DNA from: Cetobacterium ceti
GTDB lineage: Bacteria > Fusobacteriota > Fusobacteriia > Fusobacteriales > Fusobacteriaceae
Direction of reading: 5' to 3'
Assembly (NCBI RefSeq): GCF_900167275.1
Contig: NZ_FUWX01000015.1
Span: 1-64,000, forward strand
Length of the DNA: 64,000 bases
The position numbers and the translations under genes were made by a program. Numbering within the stretch: position 1 is the stretch's first letter; every line of letters begins with the position of its first letter. The notes beneath the pieces were generated by a model. That model did not search any database, was not told the DNA's origin, and saw only the letters and a program-made list of their open reading frames with translations. Shown one piece after another: positions 53,184 to 61,130 of this stretch.

Positions 53184-53828
53184 TTAATTATATGCTGGAT
53201 AAATTTGAATTTCCACTCTTCTATTTTGAGCTCTACCAGCCACAGTATTATTAGAAGCAACTGGATTTGAAGGACCATATCCTTGAGCACTTATTCTAGT
53301 TGGATTAATTCCTCTAGATACTAGGTAGTTAGCAACACTTTGAGCTCTACTTCTTGAAAGCTCTTGGTTATATGATAAAGACCCTGTATTATCTGTAAAT
53401 CCAGCTACTAAAACTCTAGTTTCAGGATATTGATTTAAAACATAGGCAATAGAGTTTAATGGATTTTGGAACGAGTTATTTATATTTGCACTGTTAGTTG
53501 CAAAGGTAACTCCTCCAGGTAAGTTTAGATTTATATATGTTCCTTGGTTTTGAACTTGAACTTCTGAATTTCTAAGACGAGCTCTTAATTCAGCTTCTTG
53601 TCTATCTCTATAGGCTCCCCAACCTAATCCTGCAAGTGCACCAATACCAGCTCCGATTAAAGTTCCCTTTGTATCTTGACCAATAACCTGTCCTAAAAGG
53701 GCACCTATAGCTGCTCCACCAGTTCCACCAGTTGCAGTATTTCTATATTGTCCCCCTTCAACAGCAGTACAAGCAGAGAATAAACTCATAATAAGTAATC
53801 CTCCAGCAATTTTTTGTTTGTTGTTCAT
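53184..53828 (-). CDS. OmpA-family outer-membrane lipoprotein
   Basis: A 214-residue lipoprotein (lipobox LFSAC, Cys20) that should tie the outer membrane to peptidoglycan. After the Cys is a glycine-zipper segment (about 34-72, GGTGGAAIGALLGQVIG, GTLIGAGIGALAGLGWG), then a C-terminal OmpA/Pal peptidoglycan-binding domain (about 105-212) with VAGFTDNTGSLSYNQELSRS and RAQNRRVEI. The layout matches YiaD-like proteins. It is direct evidence of a diderm envelope. Confidence 0.92.
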   Translation of the reverse strand: MNNKQKIAGGLLIMSLFSACTAVEGGQYRNTATGGTGGAAIGALLGQVIGQDTKGTLIGAGIGALAGLGWGAYRDRQEAELRARLRNSEVQVQNQGTYINLNLPGGVTFATNSANINNSFQNPLNSIAYVLNQYPETRVLVAGFTDNTGSLSYNQELSRSRAQSVANYLVSRGINPTRISAQGYGPSNPVASNNTVAGRAQNRRVEIQIYPAYN

Positions 53829-53932
53829 TACATACTCCTCCTACAAAATGTTCATAAGATATTTTATCATAAAATATAATTATTAAAGTCAGAAAAAAAT
53901 TAAAAAAATTTTAAAATATTTTAAAAAAATAG

Positions 53933-53961
53933 TTGACATAAATTTAGGTCAGTGCTATAAT
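53933..53961 (+). promoter_or_regulatory. tRNA cluster promoter
   Basis: Perfect consensus TTGACA (53933-53938), 17 bases, TATAAT (53956-53961), about 40 bases before tRNA-Pro. The remainder of the gap back to 53829 is AT-rich with no other feature seen. Confidence 0.95.
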
Positions 53962-54001
53962 CATTAATGTCCTGAGGGACGTAATTAAAAAATAAATAAG
54001 T

Positions 54002-54078
54002 CGGAATATAGCGCAGTCCGGTAGCGCACCTGCCTTGGGAGCAGGGGGCCGCAAGTTCGAATCTTGCTATTCCGACCA
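54002..54078 (+). tRNA. tRNA-Pro (TGG)
   Basis: A 77-base cloverleaf with acceptor stem CGGAATA/TATTCCG, encoded CCA, T-loop TTCGAAT and anticodon TGG at 54036-54038. Confidence 0.97.
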
Positions 54079-54084
54079 TCTAAT

Positions 54085-54160
<76 letters not shown>

Positions 54161-54165
54161 AAAAT

Positions 54166-54242
<77 letters not shown>

Positions 54243-54262
54243 TTTTTATTTTTTAAACATAT

Positions 54263-54339
54263 GGTGATTGTAGTTCAGTTGGTAGAGCGCCAGTTTGTGG
54301 CACTGGTTGTCGCGGGTTCGAATCCCGTCATTCACCCCA
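54263..54339 (+). tRNA. tRNA-His (GTG)
   Basis: A 77-base cloverleaf counting the extra 5' G typical of tRNA-His (G-1 opposite C73); anticodon GTG at 54297-54299; encoded CCA. By my folding, position 5 (T54268) and position 68 (T54328) form a T-T mismatch in the acceptor stem. Confidence 0.96.
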
Positions 54340-54349
54340 TATTTTATGT

Positions 54350-54425
54350 GCGTCATTAGCTCAGATGGTAGAGCACACGACTTTTAATCGTGTTGTCACT
54401 GGTTCGAGCCCAGTATGACGCACCA
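54350..54425 (+). tRNA. tRNA-Lys (TTT)
   Basis: A 76-base cloverleaf, acceptor GCGTCAT/ATGACGC, anticodon TTT at 54383-54385, encoded CCA. Confidence 0.97.
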
Positions 54426-54433
54426 TTTATTTT

Positions 54434-54517
54434 GCGAGGGTGGCGGAATTGGCAGACGCACCAGACTTAGGATCTGGCGTCTTTGACGTGAGGGTTCAAG
54501 TCCCTCCCTTCGCACCA
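54434..54517 (+). tRNA. tRNA-Leu (TAG)
   Basis: An 84-base class II tRNA with a long variable arm, acceptor GCGAGGG/CCTTCGC, anticodon TAG at 54468-54470, encoded CCA. Last tRNA of the cluster. Confidence 0.97.
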
Positions 54518-54529
54518 CTAAAAAACATC

Positions 54530-54558
54530 AAAGGGTTCTCAGAGAGCCCTTTTTTTTT
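54530..54558 (+). terminator. Terminator after the tRNA cluster
   Basis: AAAGGG (54530-54535) pairs with CCCTTT, with an inner TCTC/GAGA pairing, followed by a T run to 54558. Confidence 0.88.
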
Positions 54559-54583
54559 ATAAAAAATTTTGAAAGGTGAAAAA

Positions 54584-55315
54584 ATGAAAAATATAAGAAT
54601 TTCATATCAATATGATGGTAGTGAATTCTATGGATTTCAAAGACAACCTGGCTTAAGAACCGTTCAAGGGGAACTGGAAAAGGCTTTAAAAATAATAACT
54701 AAGGAAGAAGTAAATTTAGTTTCAGCAGGGAGAACAGATAGAGGTGTTCATGCCAAGGAACAGGTATCTAATTTTTTTACAAAAACTCTAGTTCCTGTGG
54801 AAAAAATGACTAGGATATTAAATGCTATTTTACCTAAAGATATAGTTGTTATAGAAGTAAAAGAAGTGCCAGAAGAATTTAATGCTAGGTTTTCAGCAAT
54901 TTATAGAGCCTACGAATATTATATAACAAATGAAAATACACCTTTTAGAAATAGGTTTGCTACCTATTATCCAGAGGAATTAGATGTAGATAAAATAAAT
55001 AAAATTTTAAAACCCTTAATTGGAGTTCATGATTTCAACAATTTTAGGTTAAGTGATTGTGGAAGTAATACAACTATAAGAGAGATATATATCGCATCTT
55101 GTGAAAAAAAAGATGAGAAAACCATAGGTATCTTCATAAGGGGAAATGCCTTTTTAAAATCTCAAATTAGAATAATAATAGGATTGGTTTTAGAAATTTA
55201 TTCTGGAAGGTTGCCAGAAAACTATCTAGAAAAAATGTTAAATAATCCTGAAAAAGAATTTCGTAAACCTGTAGCAGAACCAAATGGGCTACACTTAGCT
55301 GAAATTGTATATTAG
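54584..55315 (+). CDS. truA: tRNA pseudouridine(38-40) synthase TruA
   Basis: Modifies uridines 38-40 in the anticodon stem-loop. The 243 residues have ISYQYDGSEFYGFQRQPG, the catalytic aspartate in SAGRTDRGVHAKEQ, RAYEYYI and GNAFLKSQIRIIIGLVLEI. Start at ATG 54584, with AAGGTG 5 bases upstream. It follows the tRNA terminator directly. Confidence 0.95.
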   Translation: MKNIRISYQYDGSEFYGFQRQPGLRTVQGELEKALKIITKEEVNLVSAGRTDRGVHAKEQVSNFFTKTLVPVEKMTRILNAILPKDIVVIEVKEVPEEFNARFSAIYRAYEYYITNENTPFRNRFATYYPEELDVDKINKILKPLIGVHDFNNFRLSDCGSNTTIREIYIASCEKKDEKTIGIFIRGNAFLKSQIRIIIGLVLEIYSGRLPENYLEKMLNNPEKEFRKPVAEPNGLHLAEIVY

Positions 55316-55327
55316 AAGGAGAATACT

Positions 55328-55783
55328 ATGAGAATAATAGAAGTTTTACCTGAAGATAATAAATATATAGATAGTATAATGAGAAATGAAAAGGAACATT
55401 TTCAAGATAATGGTGCTGCTGACCTATGGTTAATAAAAGGGTTTGTGAGATACGGAAAACTATTAATACTTATAAATGAAAAGGATGAACTTTTAAGTGT
55501 TGCTCAGTATATGCAAGTTTTTGGGAAAAAAGAAGTTTTTCTTTATGGATTTTCCACTGTGAAAAAATTTCAAAGACAAGGGTATGGATATGAATTATTA
55601 AAAAGAAGTGAAGTATTTTTAAAAGGATTGGGTATAGAAAAAATTAAGCTTACTGTTGATCCAAATAATATTCCAGGAATAAATTTATATAAAAAGCTGA
55701 ATTATTCAATAATTGAGCTTCAGAAAGATGAATATGGAAAAAATATAGATAGGTATTTAATGGAAAAGCTTATAAAATCTTGA
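55328..55783 (+). CDS. GNAT-family N-acetyltransferase
   Basis: A 151-residue acetyltransferase of unknown substrate. The acetyl-CoA loop is FQRQGYGYELLKRSEVFL (the Q-x-x-G-x-G/A pattern), followed by the strand IKLTVDPNNIPGINLYKKLNY typical of the family (read in parts). AGAAGGAG precedes the ATG, and the gene lies 12 bases after truA, so they are cotranscribed. Confidence 0.85.
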   Translation: MRIIEVLPEDNKYIDSIMRNEKEHFQDNGAADLWLIKGFVRYGKLLILINEKDELLSVAQYMQVFGKKEVFLYGFSTVKKFQRQGYGYELLKRSEVFLKGLGIEKIKLTVDPNNIPGINLYKKLNYSIIELQKDEYGKNIDRYLMEKLIKS

Positions 55784-55808
55784 CTTTATAAGTAATTTAA
55801 TATAAGAT
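55780..55808 (+). promoter_or_regulatory. perR operon promoter
   Basis: TTGACT (55780-55785), 17 bases, TAAGAT (55803-55808). The spacer holds TTATA...TATAA with AATT at the centre, a weak likeness to the PerR box (TTATAATNATTATAA), so self-regulation is possible. The -35 overlaps the stop codon of the upstream gene. Confidence 0.7.
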
Positions 55809-55846
55809 TAAAAATAAAATGATTACAAATATTTAGGAGGAAAAAT

Positions 55847-56263
55847 ATGAATTTAAATATAGAAAATATAAGCTCTTATTTGAAAGAGCATGGAATAAAA
55901 CCTTCTTACCAAAGAATGAAAATTTTTGAATATCTTTTAGAGCATAGAAATCACCCTACTGTAGATACTATTTATAAAGCTTTAGCACCAGAGATACCAA
56001 CTCTTTCTAAAACTACAGTTTATAATACATTAAACTTATTTATGGAAAAGGAAATTGCTAAGGTTATAGTAATTGAAGAAAATGAAACTAGATATGATGT
56101 AGATACAAGTGTTCATGGACATTTTAAGTGTGAAGAGTGTGGGAAAATAGAGGATTTAGATGTAGATTTATCTAAATTAAATATACCTCAATTATCTGAA
56201 CATAAGATAAATGAATATCATATTTATTTTAAAGGAATTTGTAAAAATTGTTTGAATAAGTAA
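55847..56263 (+). CDS. PerR-type Fur-family regulator
   Basis: A 138-residue metal-dependent repressor. The winged helix (about 1-80) has IKPSYQRMKIFEYLLEHRNHPTVDTIYKAL and TTVYNTLNLF (in parts). Residues that match PerR metal ligands are visible: His in NHPT, Asp in TRYD, the two His in VHGHF and Asp in IEDL. Structural zinc pairs are CEEC and CKNC. Its neighbours, superoxide reductase and rubredoxin, are the classical PerR targets in anaerobes, which supports PerR over Fur. AGGAGG precedes the ATG. Confidence 0.85.
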   Translation: MNLNIENISSYLKEHGIKPSYQRMKIFEYLLEHRNHPTVDTIYKALAPEIPTLSKTTVYNTLNLFMEKEIAKVIVIEENETRYDVDTSVHGHFKCEECGKIEDLDVDLSKLNIPQLSEHKINEYHIYFKGICKNCLNK

Positions 56264-56297
56264 ATTGTACTCTAAAAAATAAGGGGGTCAATCAAAA

Positions 56298-56675
56298 ATG
56301 AAACAATTTGATATTTTTAAATGTAACAAATGTGGTAGTTTATTTGAAACTGTACTAATGGGAAAAGAGTGCTGTGGTCCCATTGAAGGATTAGAAGTAG
56401 TAGAAGCTAAAACAACAGATGCTTCAACAGAAAAACATGTACCTTATGTGGAAGAAGTTGAAGATGGATATGTTGTTAAAGTTGGAAAGGATGTAGCTCA
56501 TCCAATGTTACCTGAACACTATATTGAAATGATAGAAATTTTTGTAGATGATTTTCAATATAGAAAATATTTAAAACCAGGGGAAGCACCAGAAGCTTAC
56601 TTTAAAGTTCCTAAGGGAGAAGTAAAGTGTGCTAGAGAATATTGTAATATTCATGGATTATGGAAAGATAAATAG
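56298..56675 (+). CDS. Superoxide reductase (2Fe desulfoferrodoxin)
   Basis: Reduces superoxide to hydrogen peroxide without making oxygen. The 125 residues have an N-terminal desulforedoxin centre (Cys9, Cys12, Cys25, Cys26) and the catalytic Fe(His)4Cys site (EKHVPYVE, HPMLPEHYIEMIE, then CAREYCNIHGLW). So it is the two-iron class. It lies between perR and the rubredoxin gene, its probable electron donor. Confidence 0.95.
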   Translation: MKQFDIFKCNKCGSLFETVLMGKECCGPIEGLEVVEAKTTDASTEKHVPYVEEVEDGYVVKVGKDVAHPMLPEHYIEMIEIFVDDFQYRKYLKPGEAPEAYFKVPKGEVKCAREYCNIHGLWKDK

Positions 56676-56686
56676 GAGGGTAAGAT

Positions 56687-56848
56687 ATGGAAAAGTGGAG
56701 ATGTGTTATTTGTGACTATGTTTATGATCCTGAAGTAGGAGATGTGGATTCTGGAATTGCTCCAGGAACTAAGTTTGAAGATATTCCAGATGACTGGGTA
56801 TGTCCTATATGTTCAGTTGGAAAAGATCAATTTGAAAAAATGGATTAA
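56687..56848 (+). CDS. Rubredoxin
   Basis: A 53-residue electron carrier with one Fe held by four cysteines: [16 protein letters not shown] near the N-terminus and [15 protein letters not shown] near the C-terminus, both perfect rubredoxin motifs. GGAGGG lies 7 bases before the ATG, and the gene starts 11 bases after superoxide reductase. It should pass electrons to that enzyme. Confidence 0.96.
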   Translation: MEKWRCVICDYVYDPEVGDVDSGIAPGTKFEDIPDDWVCPICSVGKDQFEKMD

Positions 56849-56863
56849 TAATAAAATATAAAA

Positions 56864-56896
56864 TAAAAAAACTAGGTTTTAGGACCTAGTTTTTTA
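56864..56896. terminator. Bidirectional terminator
   Basis: AAAAAACTAGGT and ACCTAGTTTTTT face each other (core 56870-56877 with 56884-56891). It ends the rubredoxin transcript and the convergent TDT gene, whose stop codon lies within it. Confidence 0.9.
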
Positions 56897-57827
56897 TTAT
56901 ATAAGCATAAACATATTTTGTCATTTTAACTAAAATTGTTGTTATTACAAGGGCTGCAACTGTTGCAAGTCCAGTTCCTAAATATTTCCAAAGAAGAGCA
57001 TCTTCTGGAGAGATAGGAGCAACAAAGTTAGAATATTTTAAGATAGCAGTAGCCCCAATTGCTAATGGGAATGTAAATGAAGCATAACTTGGATTAAAAG
57101 GAATTCTACATATTCTTATAAAAGAGATATAAACCCAAGAAGTCATAAATAGTGATAAAGCTAATAAAATATTTATAATCCATGTTGAAGGATTAGGAAA
57201 TATAGTTAAGTATCCAGCTAGACAAAGACTAGGTGGAGCAGCCATTATAGCAAAGGTAGGTAATCTATTATCATCAATTTGATCTACAAACATAACTCTA
57301 TACATCATAATAGGTAGTAAAACACCATAGGAAATAAATCCAAAGTAAAATAACCATTGACCTAAAATAGCATGTCCCATTGCCTTTCCTGAAACACAGG
57401 CAACTACAATTCCAATAGGTGGAACAAACCAACTAGGAATCATATGGTGAATTTTAAAATTTTTAAATCTATAGTAGAAAAATAAAGCACAGAAAATAAC
57501 ATGTAATACTATTGCAAATAACCAAATGGATTCACCTAATCCATGGAAATATTTAACTACAAAACCAGCTATTACCATTAAAGCCATATCTAAAGTGGGA
57601 ATAAAACTTCCTAAAGTTGGATGTTTTAACTCTTCTAAAAATTGCTTAAAGTGAAAAAAGTTTTTAATAATAATAATAGAAATTAGTATTGTGGCGATTG
57701 TGACACCGATATATAGTGGGATATTTCCTAGAAACATTCCCAAAGCACCGCTGACACCCCCAATTCCAAGTGCTAATCCTGTAAGCGCAACGGGCATATC
57801 TTTAAATTTTCCAATTACCCTATTCAT
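56886..57827 (-). CDS. TDT-family transporter (TehA/SLAC1-like)
   Basis: A 313-residue membrane protein with about ten hydrophobic segments of the tellurite-resistance/dicarboxylate transporter (TDT) family. It shows the N-terminal PVALTGLALGIGGVSGALGMF, HHMIPSWFVPPIGIVVA in the middle, and IMAAPPSLCLAGYL. Substrate unknown; family members move C4-dicarboxylates, sulfite or anions. Start at ATG 57827, with AGGAGG 6 bases upstream; an ATG 6 bases earlier abuts that site. Confidence 0.85.
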   Translation of the reverse strand: MNRVIGKFKDMPVALTGLALGIGGVSGALGMFLGNIPLYIGVTIATILISIIIIKNFFHFKQFLEELKHPTLGSFIPTLDMALMVIAGFVVKYFHGLGESIWLFAIVLHVIFCALFFYYRFKNFKIHHMIPSWFVPPIGIVVACVSGKAMGHAILGQWLFYFGFISYGVLLPIMMYRVMFVDQIDDNRLPTFAIMAAPPSLCLAGYLTIFPNPSTWIINILLALSLFMTSWVYISFIRICRIPFNPSYASFTFPLAIGATAILKYSNFVAPISPEDALLWKYLGTGLATVAALVITTILVKMTKYVYAYIIKN

Positions 57828-57882
57828 ATTCATCCTCCTGAAATTAAACATTCTATATTATAAGTTCTTATTGCAAACAAAG

Positions 57883-57932
57883 TTGAACTACTGTTCAAAA
57901 AATAATATACCACTTTTCAGATGAAATGTCAA
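57883..57932 (-). promoter_or_regulatory. TDT promoter with downstream dyad operator
   Basis: On the minus strand TTGACA (57927-57932), 17 bases, TATATT (57904-57909). Just after the expected start point is TTGAAC-4-GTTCAA (57883-57898), well placed for a repressor. The regulator is unknown. Confidence 0.7.
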
Positions 57933-57949
57933 AAAATAAAAAAAATTTA

Positions 57950-57979
57950 TTGACAGAAACCTTTGACATAGTGTAATAT
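57950..57979 (+). promoter_or_regulatory. tRNA-Met promoter
   Basis: TTGACA (57950-57955), 18 bases, TAATAT (57974-57979), ending 12 bases before the tRNA. Confidence 0.8.
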
Positions 57980-57991
57980 AAGTAATCATGC

Positions 57992-58068
57992 GCCTGGATA
58001 GCTCAGTTGGCTAGAGCATACGGTTCATACCCGTACGGTCGATGGTTCGAATCCGTCTTCAGGCACCA
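57992..58068 (+). tRNA. tRNA-Met (CAT), or tRNA-Ile2
   Basis: A 77-base cloverleaf, acceptor GCCTGGA/TTCAGGC, anticodon CAT at 58026-58028, encoded CCA. The paired first base rules out an initiator tRNA. CAT could be elongator Met or Ile read after lysidine modification; I cannot decide by eye. Confidence 0.93.
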
Positions 58069-58136
58069 TATTCCAAATAATTTTTTAAACCCCACTTTTT
58101 AGATTCATATGTTTTAGTCTAACCCTAAATATTTTT

Positions 58137-58180
58137 AAGAAAATAAGCGAGTTTACCCAGCTCGCTTATTTTCTTTTTTT
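58137..58180 (+). terminator. Terminator after tRNA-Met
   Basis: AAGAAAATAAGCGAG (58137-58151) pairs with CTCGCTTATTTTCTT (58161-58175) around TTTACCCAG, followed by Ts. Confidence 0.92.
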
Positions 58181-58193
58181 GTATACATAATTC

Positions 58194-58222
58194 TTACAGA
58201 TTTCAATATTATTTGATATAAT
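58194..58222 (+). promoter_or_regulatory. Promoter of the LPS-core block
   Basis: TTACAG (58194-58199), 17 bases, TATAAT (58217-58222), 24 bases before the first start codon. Confidence 0.7.
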
Positions 58223-58246
58223 TATTAAGGATATAAGGAGGATGCT

Positions 58247-59323
58247 ATGATTTATGTACTATTATTAATAATATGTTTAGTAATATTTTACAATAAAAAG
58301 GGATTACCAATTTTTTTATATCACCAGGTGAACCATTTGTCCAATGTAAATGGGGACTTATTTGAGGAACATTTGAAAATATTAAAAAATAAGAAAATGA
58401 AGACAATAACATTAAGTGAGTATGGAGAGGGAAAAACTCCTAAAAATTCCATTTTATTAACCTTAGATGATGGATATTATGATAATTATAAAAATGTATT
58501 TCCCCTATTAAAGAAATATAATATGAAGGCCACTATATTTTTAAATACTTTATATATAGGAAATGAAAGAGAAAATACAGAGATAGAAATAAGTGGAATG
58601 GGTAATTATAAGGCTATGAAAAATTATGTGGAATGTGGTAATGGAATAACAGATCAGTACATGACTTGGAATGAGATTAAAGAGATGAGTGAAAGTGGAT
58701 TAGTGGACTTTCAATGTCATTCTCATAAACATGTGGCAATATTTAAAGATATAAAATTAGAAGGATTTTTTAAAGGAGATGAAAAGGATTCTACAGATAT
58801 GTATCTTTATGGAGAAGTAAAAGAAGGGTATCCAAAATTTCCTAAAAGAGGAGAATATTCAGGCCCTGGAATTATAATAAAAAGAGAATTTTTTGATATT
58901 TTTAGAGAATATTATATAAAAACTTTAAAAGAGTTAGATGAAAAAGAGGCTATAAACTTAGGGAATAAATTTATAGAAGAAAATAAAGATGAGTATTTTA
59001 TATTTGAAACAGAAAGTGATTTTGAAAATAGAATTAAAAAGGAACTTCTATTAAATAAAAATTTAATAGAGAAAAATTTAAATAAAAAAGTTCAATATTT
59101 TTGTTGGCCATGGGGACATAGATCGAAAAAGGCAATTGAAATAATGGAAAAAATGGGCATAAAAGGATTTATAACTACGAAAAAAGGGACAAATTCTTAT
59201 AACCCCAATTGGAAAATGATTAGGAGAATTGAACTTAGAAAATACACTGTGGAAAAATTTAAAATAAATTTATTTTTAGGAAGAAACTTAATCTTAGGAA
59301 AAATATATGGATGGGTATCTTAA
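58247..59323 (+). CDS. Polysaccharide deacetylase-family protein
   Basis: A 358-residue protein with an N-terminal membrane anchor (about 1-15) and a NodB-like domain: LPIFLYHQV, the metal/catalytic LLTLDDGYYDNY (about 70-82), CHSHKH with the two metal histidines, and a late YFCWPWG. It likely removes acetyl groups from a surface glycan. Relative to typical NodB domains it has a long insert (about 165-290). GGAGG precedes the ATG. First gene of the glycan block. Confidence 0.85.
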   Translation: MIYVLLLIICLVIFYNKKGLPIFLYHQVNHLSNVNGDLFEEHLKILKNKKMKTITLSEYGEGKTPKNSILLTLDDGYYDNYKNVFPLLKKYNMKATIFLNTLYIGNERENTEIEISGMGNYKAMKNYVECGNGITDQYMTWNEIKEMSESGLVDFQCHSHKHVAIFKDIKLEGFFKGDEKDSTDMYLYGEVKEGYPKFPKRGEYSGPGIIIKREFFDIFREYYIKTLKELDEKEAINLGNKFIEENKDEYFIFETESDFENRIKKELLLNKNLIEKNLNKKVQYFCWPWGHRSKKAIEIMEKMGIKGFITTKKGTNSYNPNWKMIRRIELRKYTVEKFKINLFLGRNLILGKIYGWVS

Positions 59324-59346
59324 AACCATATGGAAAGGGTAGGAAT

Positions 59347-60132
59347 ATGAAGTTATCTGTGGCAATGATAACCTTTAATGAAGAAAAAAACTTAGAAAGA
59401 ACTTTAAATTCTGTTAAAAAAATAGCTGATGAAATAGTTATTGTAGACAGTGGTTCAACAGATAAAACAGAGGAAATTGCAAGAAAATATAATTGTAAAT
59501 TTATAAAAAATAAATGGTTAGGGTATGGGCCCCAAAGAAATTTAGCCATTGAAAATAGTACTAATCCATGGATTTTAAATATTGATGCAGATGAGGAGTT
59601 ATCCCTTGGATTGCAAAAAAGAATAGAGGAAATTAAGGAAAGTGAAAATGAAAAAGAAGTTTTTAAAATTAATTTTACCTCTGTTTGTTTCAATAAAAAA
59701 TTAAAACATGGAGGATGGAGCGGAACTTATAGAATAAGACTTTTTAAAAAAGATGCTGGAAGATTTAATGATAATATGGTTCATGAAGAGTTTATTACTA
59801 AAAAAGAGGTCTATCCTATAAAAGAGGATATTTATCACCATAGCTATTTAACATTAGAAGACTATTTACAAAAATTTAATAGGTATACCACAGAGGGTGC
59901 TATTGATTATTATAAAAAAGGAAAGAAATCCTCTATTTTTCAAATAGTTTTTAATCCTATATTTAAATTTTTAAGGATGTATATTTTTAGACTTGGATTT
60001 TTAGATGGAATAGAGGGGCTTATGATAGCTGTGGATAGTGCCTTATATTCAATGACTAAGTATTTTAAGTTAAGAGAAATTTACAGGAATGGAGCTTATT
60101 ATAATGAAAATAATAATATCAAGAACAGATAA
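59347..60132 (+). CDS. Family 2 glycosyltransferase (WaaE/KdtX-like)
   Basis: A 261-residue cytosolic enzyme that probably adds a sugar to the LPS inner core. It has KLSVAMITFNEEKNLERTL, VIVDSGSTDKTEEIA, GYGPQRNLAIE and the DxD motif in NIDADEEL, then RIRLFKK and VHEEF as in WaaE. Start at ATG 59347 (MKLSV), the usual family start; an ATG 36 bases upstream is possible but adds an atypical extension. Its end overlaps the next gene by 29 bases. Confidence 0.88.
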   Translation: MKLSVAMITFNEEKNLERTLNSVKKIADEIVIVDSGSTDKTEEIARKYNCKFIKNKWLGYGPQRNLAIENSTNPWILNIDADEELSLGLQKRIEEIKESENEKEVFKINFTSVCFNKKLKHGGWSGTYRIRLFKKDAGRFNDNMVHEEFITKKEVYPIKEDIYHHSYLTLEDYLQKFNRYTTEGAIDYYKKGKKSSIFQIVFNPIFKFLRMYIFRLGFLDGIEGLMIAVDSALYSMTKYFKLREIYRNGAYYNENNNIKNR

Positions 60133-61129
60133 AATTGGAGATTTAATACTTTCTATTCCAAGTTTTTATATGGTGAGGAAAATGTTTCCAAAGTCTGAAA
60201 TTACTGTTCTTGTGAGGAAATATAACTATGAAATTGTAAAAAATTTACCCTATATAGATAGGGTAGTTAAAATTGATGACTATAGACAAAAAGAACTTTT
60301 AGAAAAAATAAAGTATTTTAATGCAGATATATTCATAGGATTATATGTGGATAAATTTGTAGCTAAATTAGCAAAGGCAAGTGGAGCCATAGTGAGAATA
60401 GGTCCTCTTTCTAAGTTGTATTCATTCTTTGCTTTTAATAGAGGAGTTTTTCAAAGAAGATCTAAATCTATAAAGCATGAAGCTGAATATAATTTAGATT
60501 TAATAAAAAAAATTGATCCAGAAAAGTTTAATGAAAATTTTGAGATAAATACAGAAATTATTTTAGAGCCAAAACATAGACTTGCAGCAGATACTTTCTT
60601 TAAGGAAAATAATATTAAAGAAAATACATTAGTTATAAATCCTTTTATGGGCGGATCAGCAAAGAACATCACAGATGAGGAATATGGATCTTTAATAAGA
60701 AAATTTAAAGATGAACATGAAGACTTTGATGTTATAATAACAGCTCATATAAGTGATGAAAAAAGAGGGATAGATCTATTAAAAACAATTGGAAGACCTG
60801 GAGTTTATTTATATGCCAATGGAGGAGAACTTTTAAATATAGGGGCAATAATAGAAAAGGGAACTTTATATTTTGGTGGTTCTACAGGACCTACTCATAT
60901 AGCAGGGTCTTTACAAAAACCAATAGTTGCCATCTATCCTAATAAACCTACTCAAAGCCCTAAAAGATGGGGAATATTTGGAAATGAAAATGTAGATTAC
61001 ATTATACCAGATATAAATAATAAAAAGGAAAACTACTCTAGGGAAAATTTTGATACCTATGGAGAAAAAGAGGAAAGAGAAATTTTAGATAAATTATCTG
61101 AAAAAATTTCTCAATTAGAGGTGAAGTAA
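60104..61129 (+). CDS. Family 9 glycosyltransferase (heptosyltransferase-like), copy 1
   Basis: Likely transfers a heptose to the LPS core. The 341 residues have the family start IIISRTDKIGDLILSIPSFYMVRKMFPK (in parts), the donor-site region VINPFMGGSAKNI, and FGGSTGPTHIAGSLQKPIVAIY near the C-terminus. Start at ATG 60104, with GGAG 9 bases upstream. First of three paralogues in a row broken only by a kinase. Confidence 0.88.
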   Translation: MKIIISRTDKIGDLILSIPSFYMVRKMFPKSEITVLVRKYNYEIVKNLPYIDRVVKIDDYRQKELLEKIKYFNADIFIGLYVDKFVAKLAKASGAIVRIGPLSKLYSFFAFNRGVFQRRSKSIKHEAEYNLDLIKKIDPEKFNENFEINTEIILEPKHRLAADTFFKENNIKENTLVINPFMGGSAKNITDEEYGSLIRKFKDEHEDFDVIITAHISDEKRGIDLLKTIGRPGVYLYANGGELLNIGAIIEKGTLYFGGSTGPTHIAGSLQKPIVAIYPNKPTQSPKRWGIFGNENVDYIIPDINNKKENYSRENFDTYGEKEEREILDKLSEKISQLEVK

Positions 61130-61130
61130 A

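Noticed and set aside
58171-58190. Origin element in the tail of the tRNA-Met terminator (TTTTTTGTATACAT)
   Set aside because: Only GTATACAT is shared; the T-run explains the rest.
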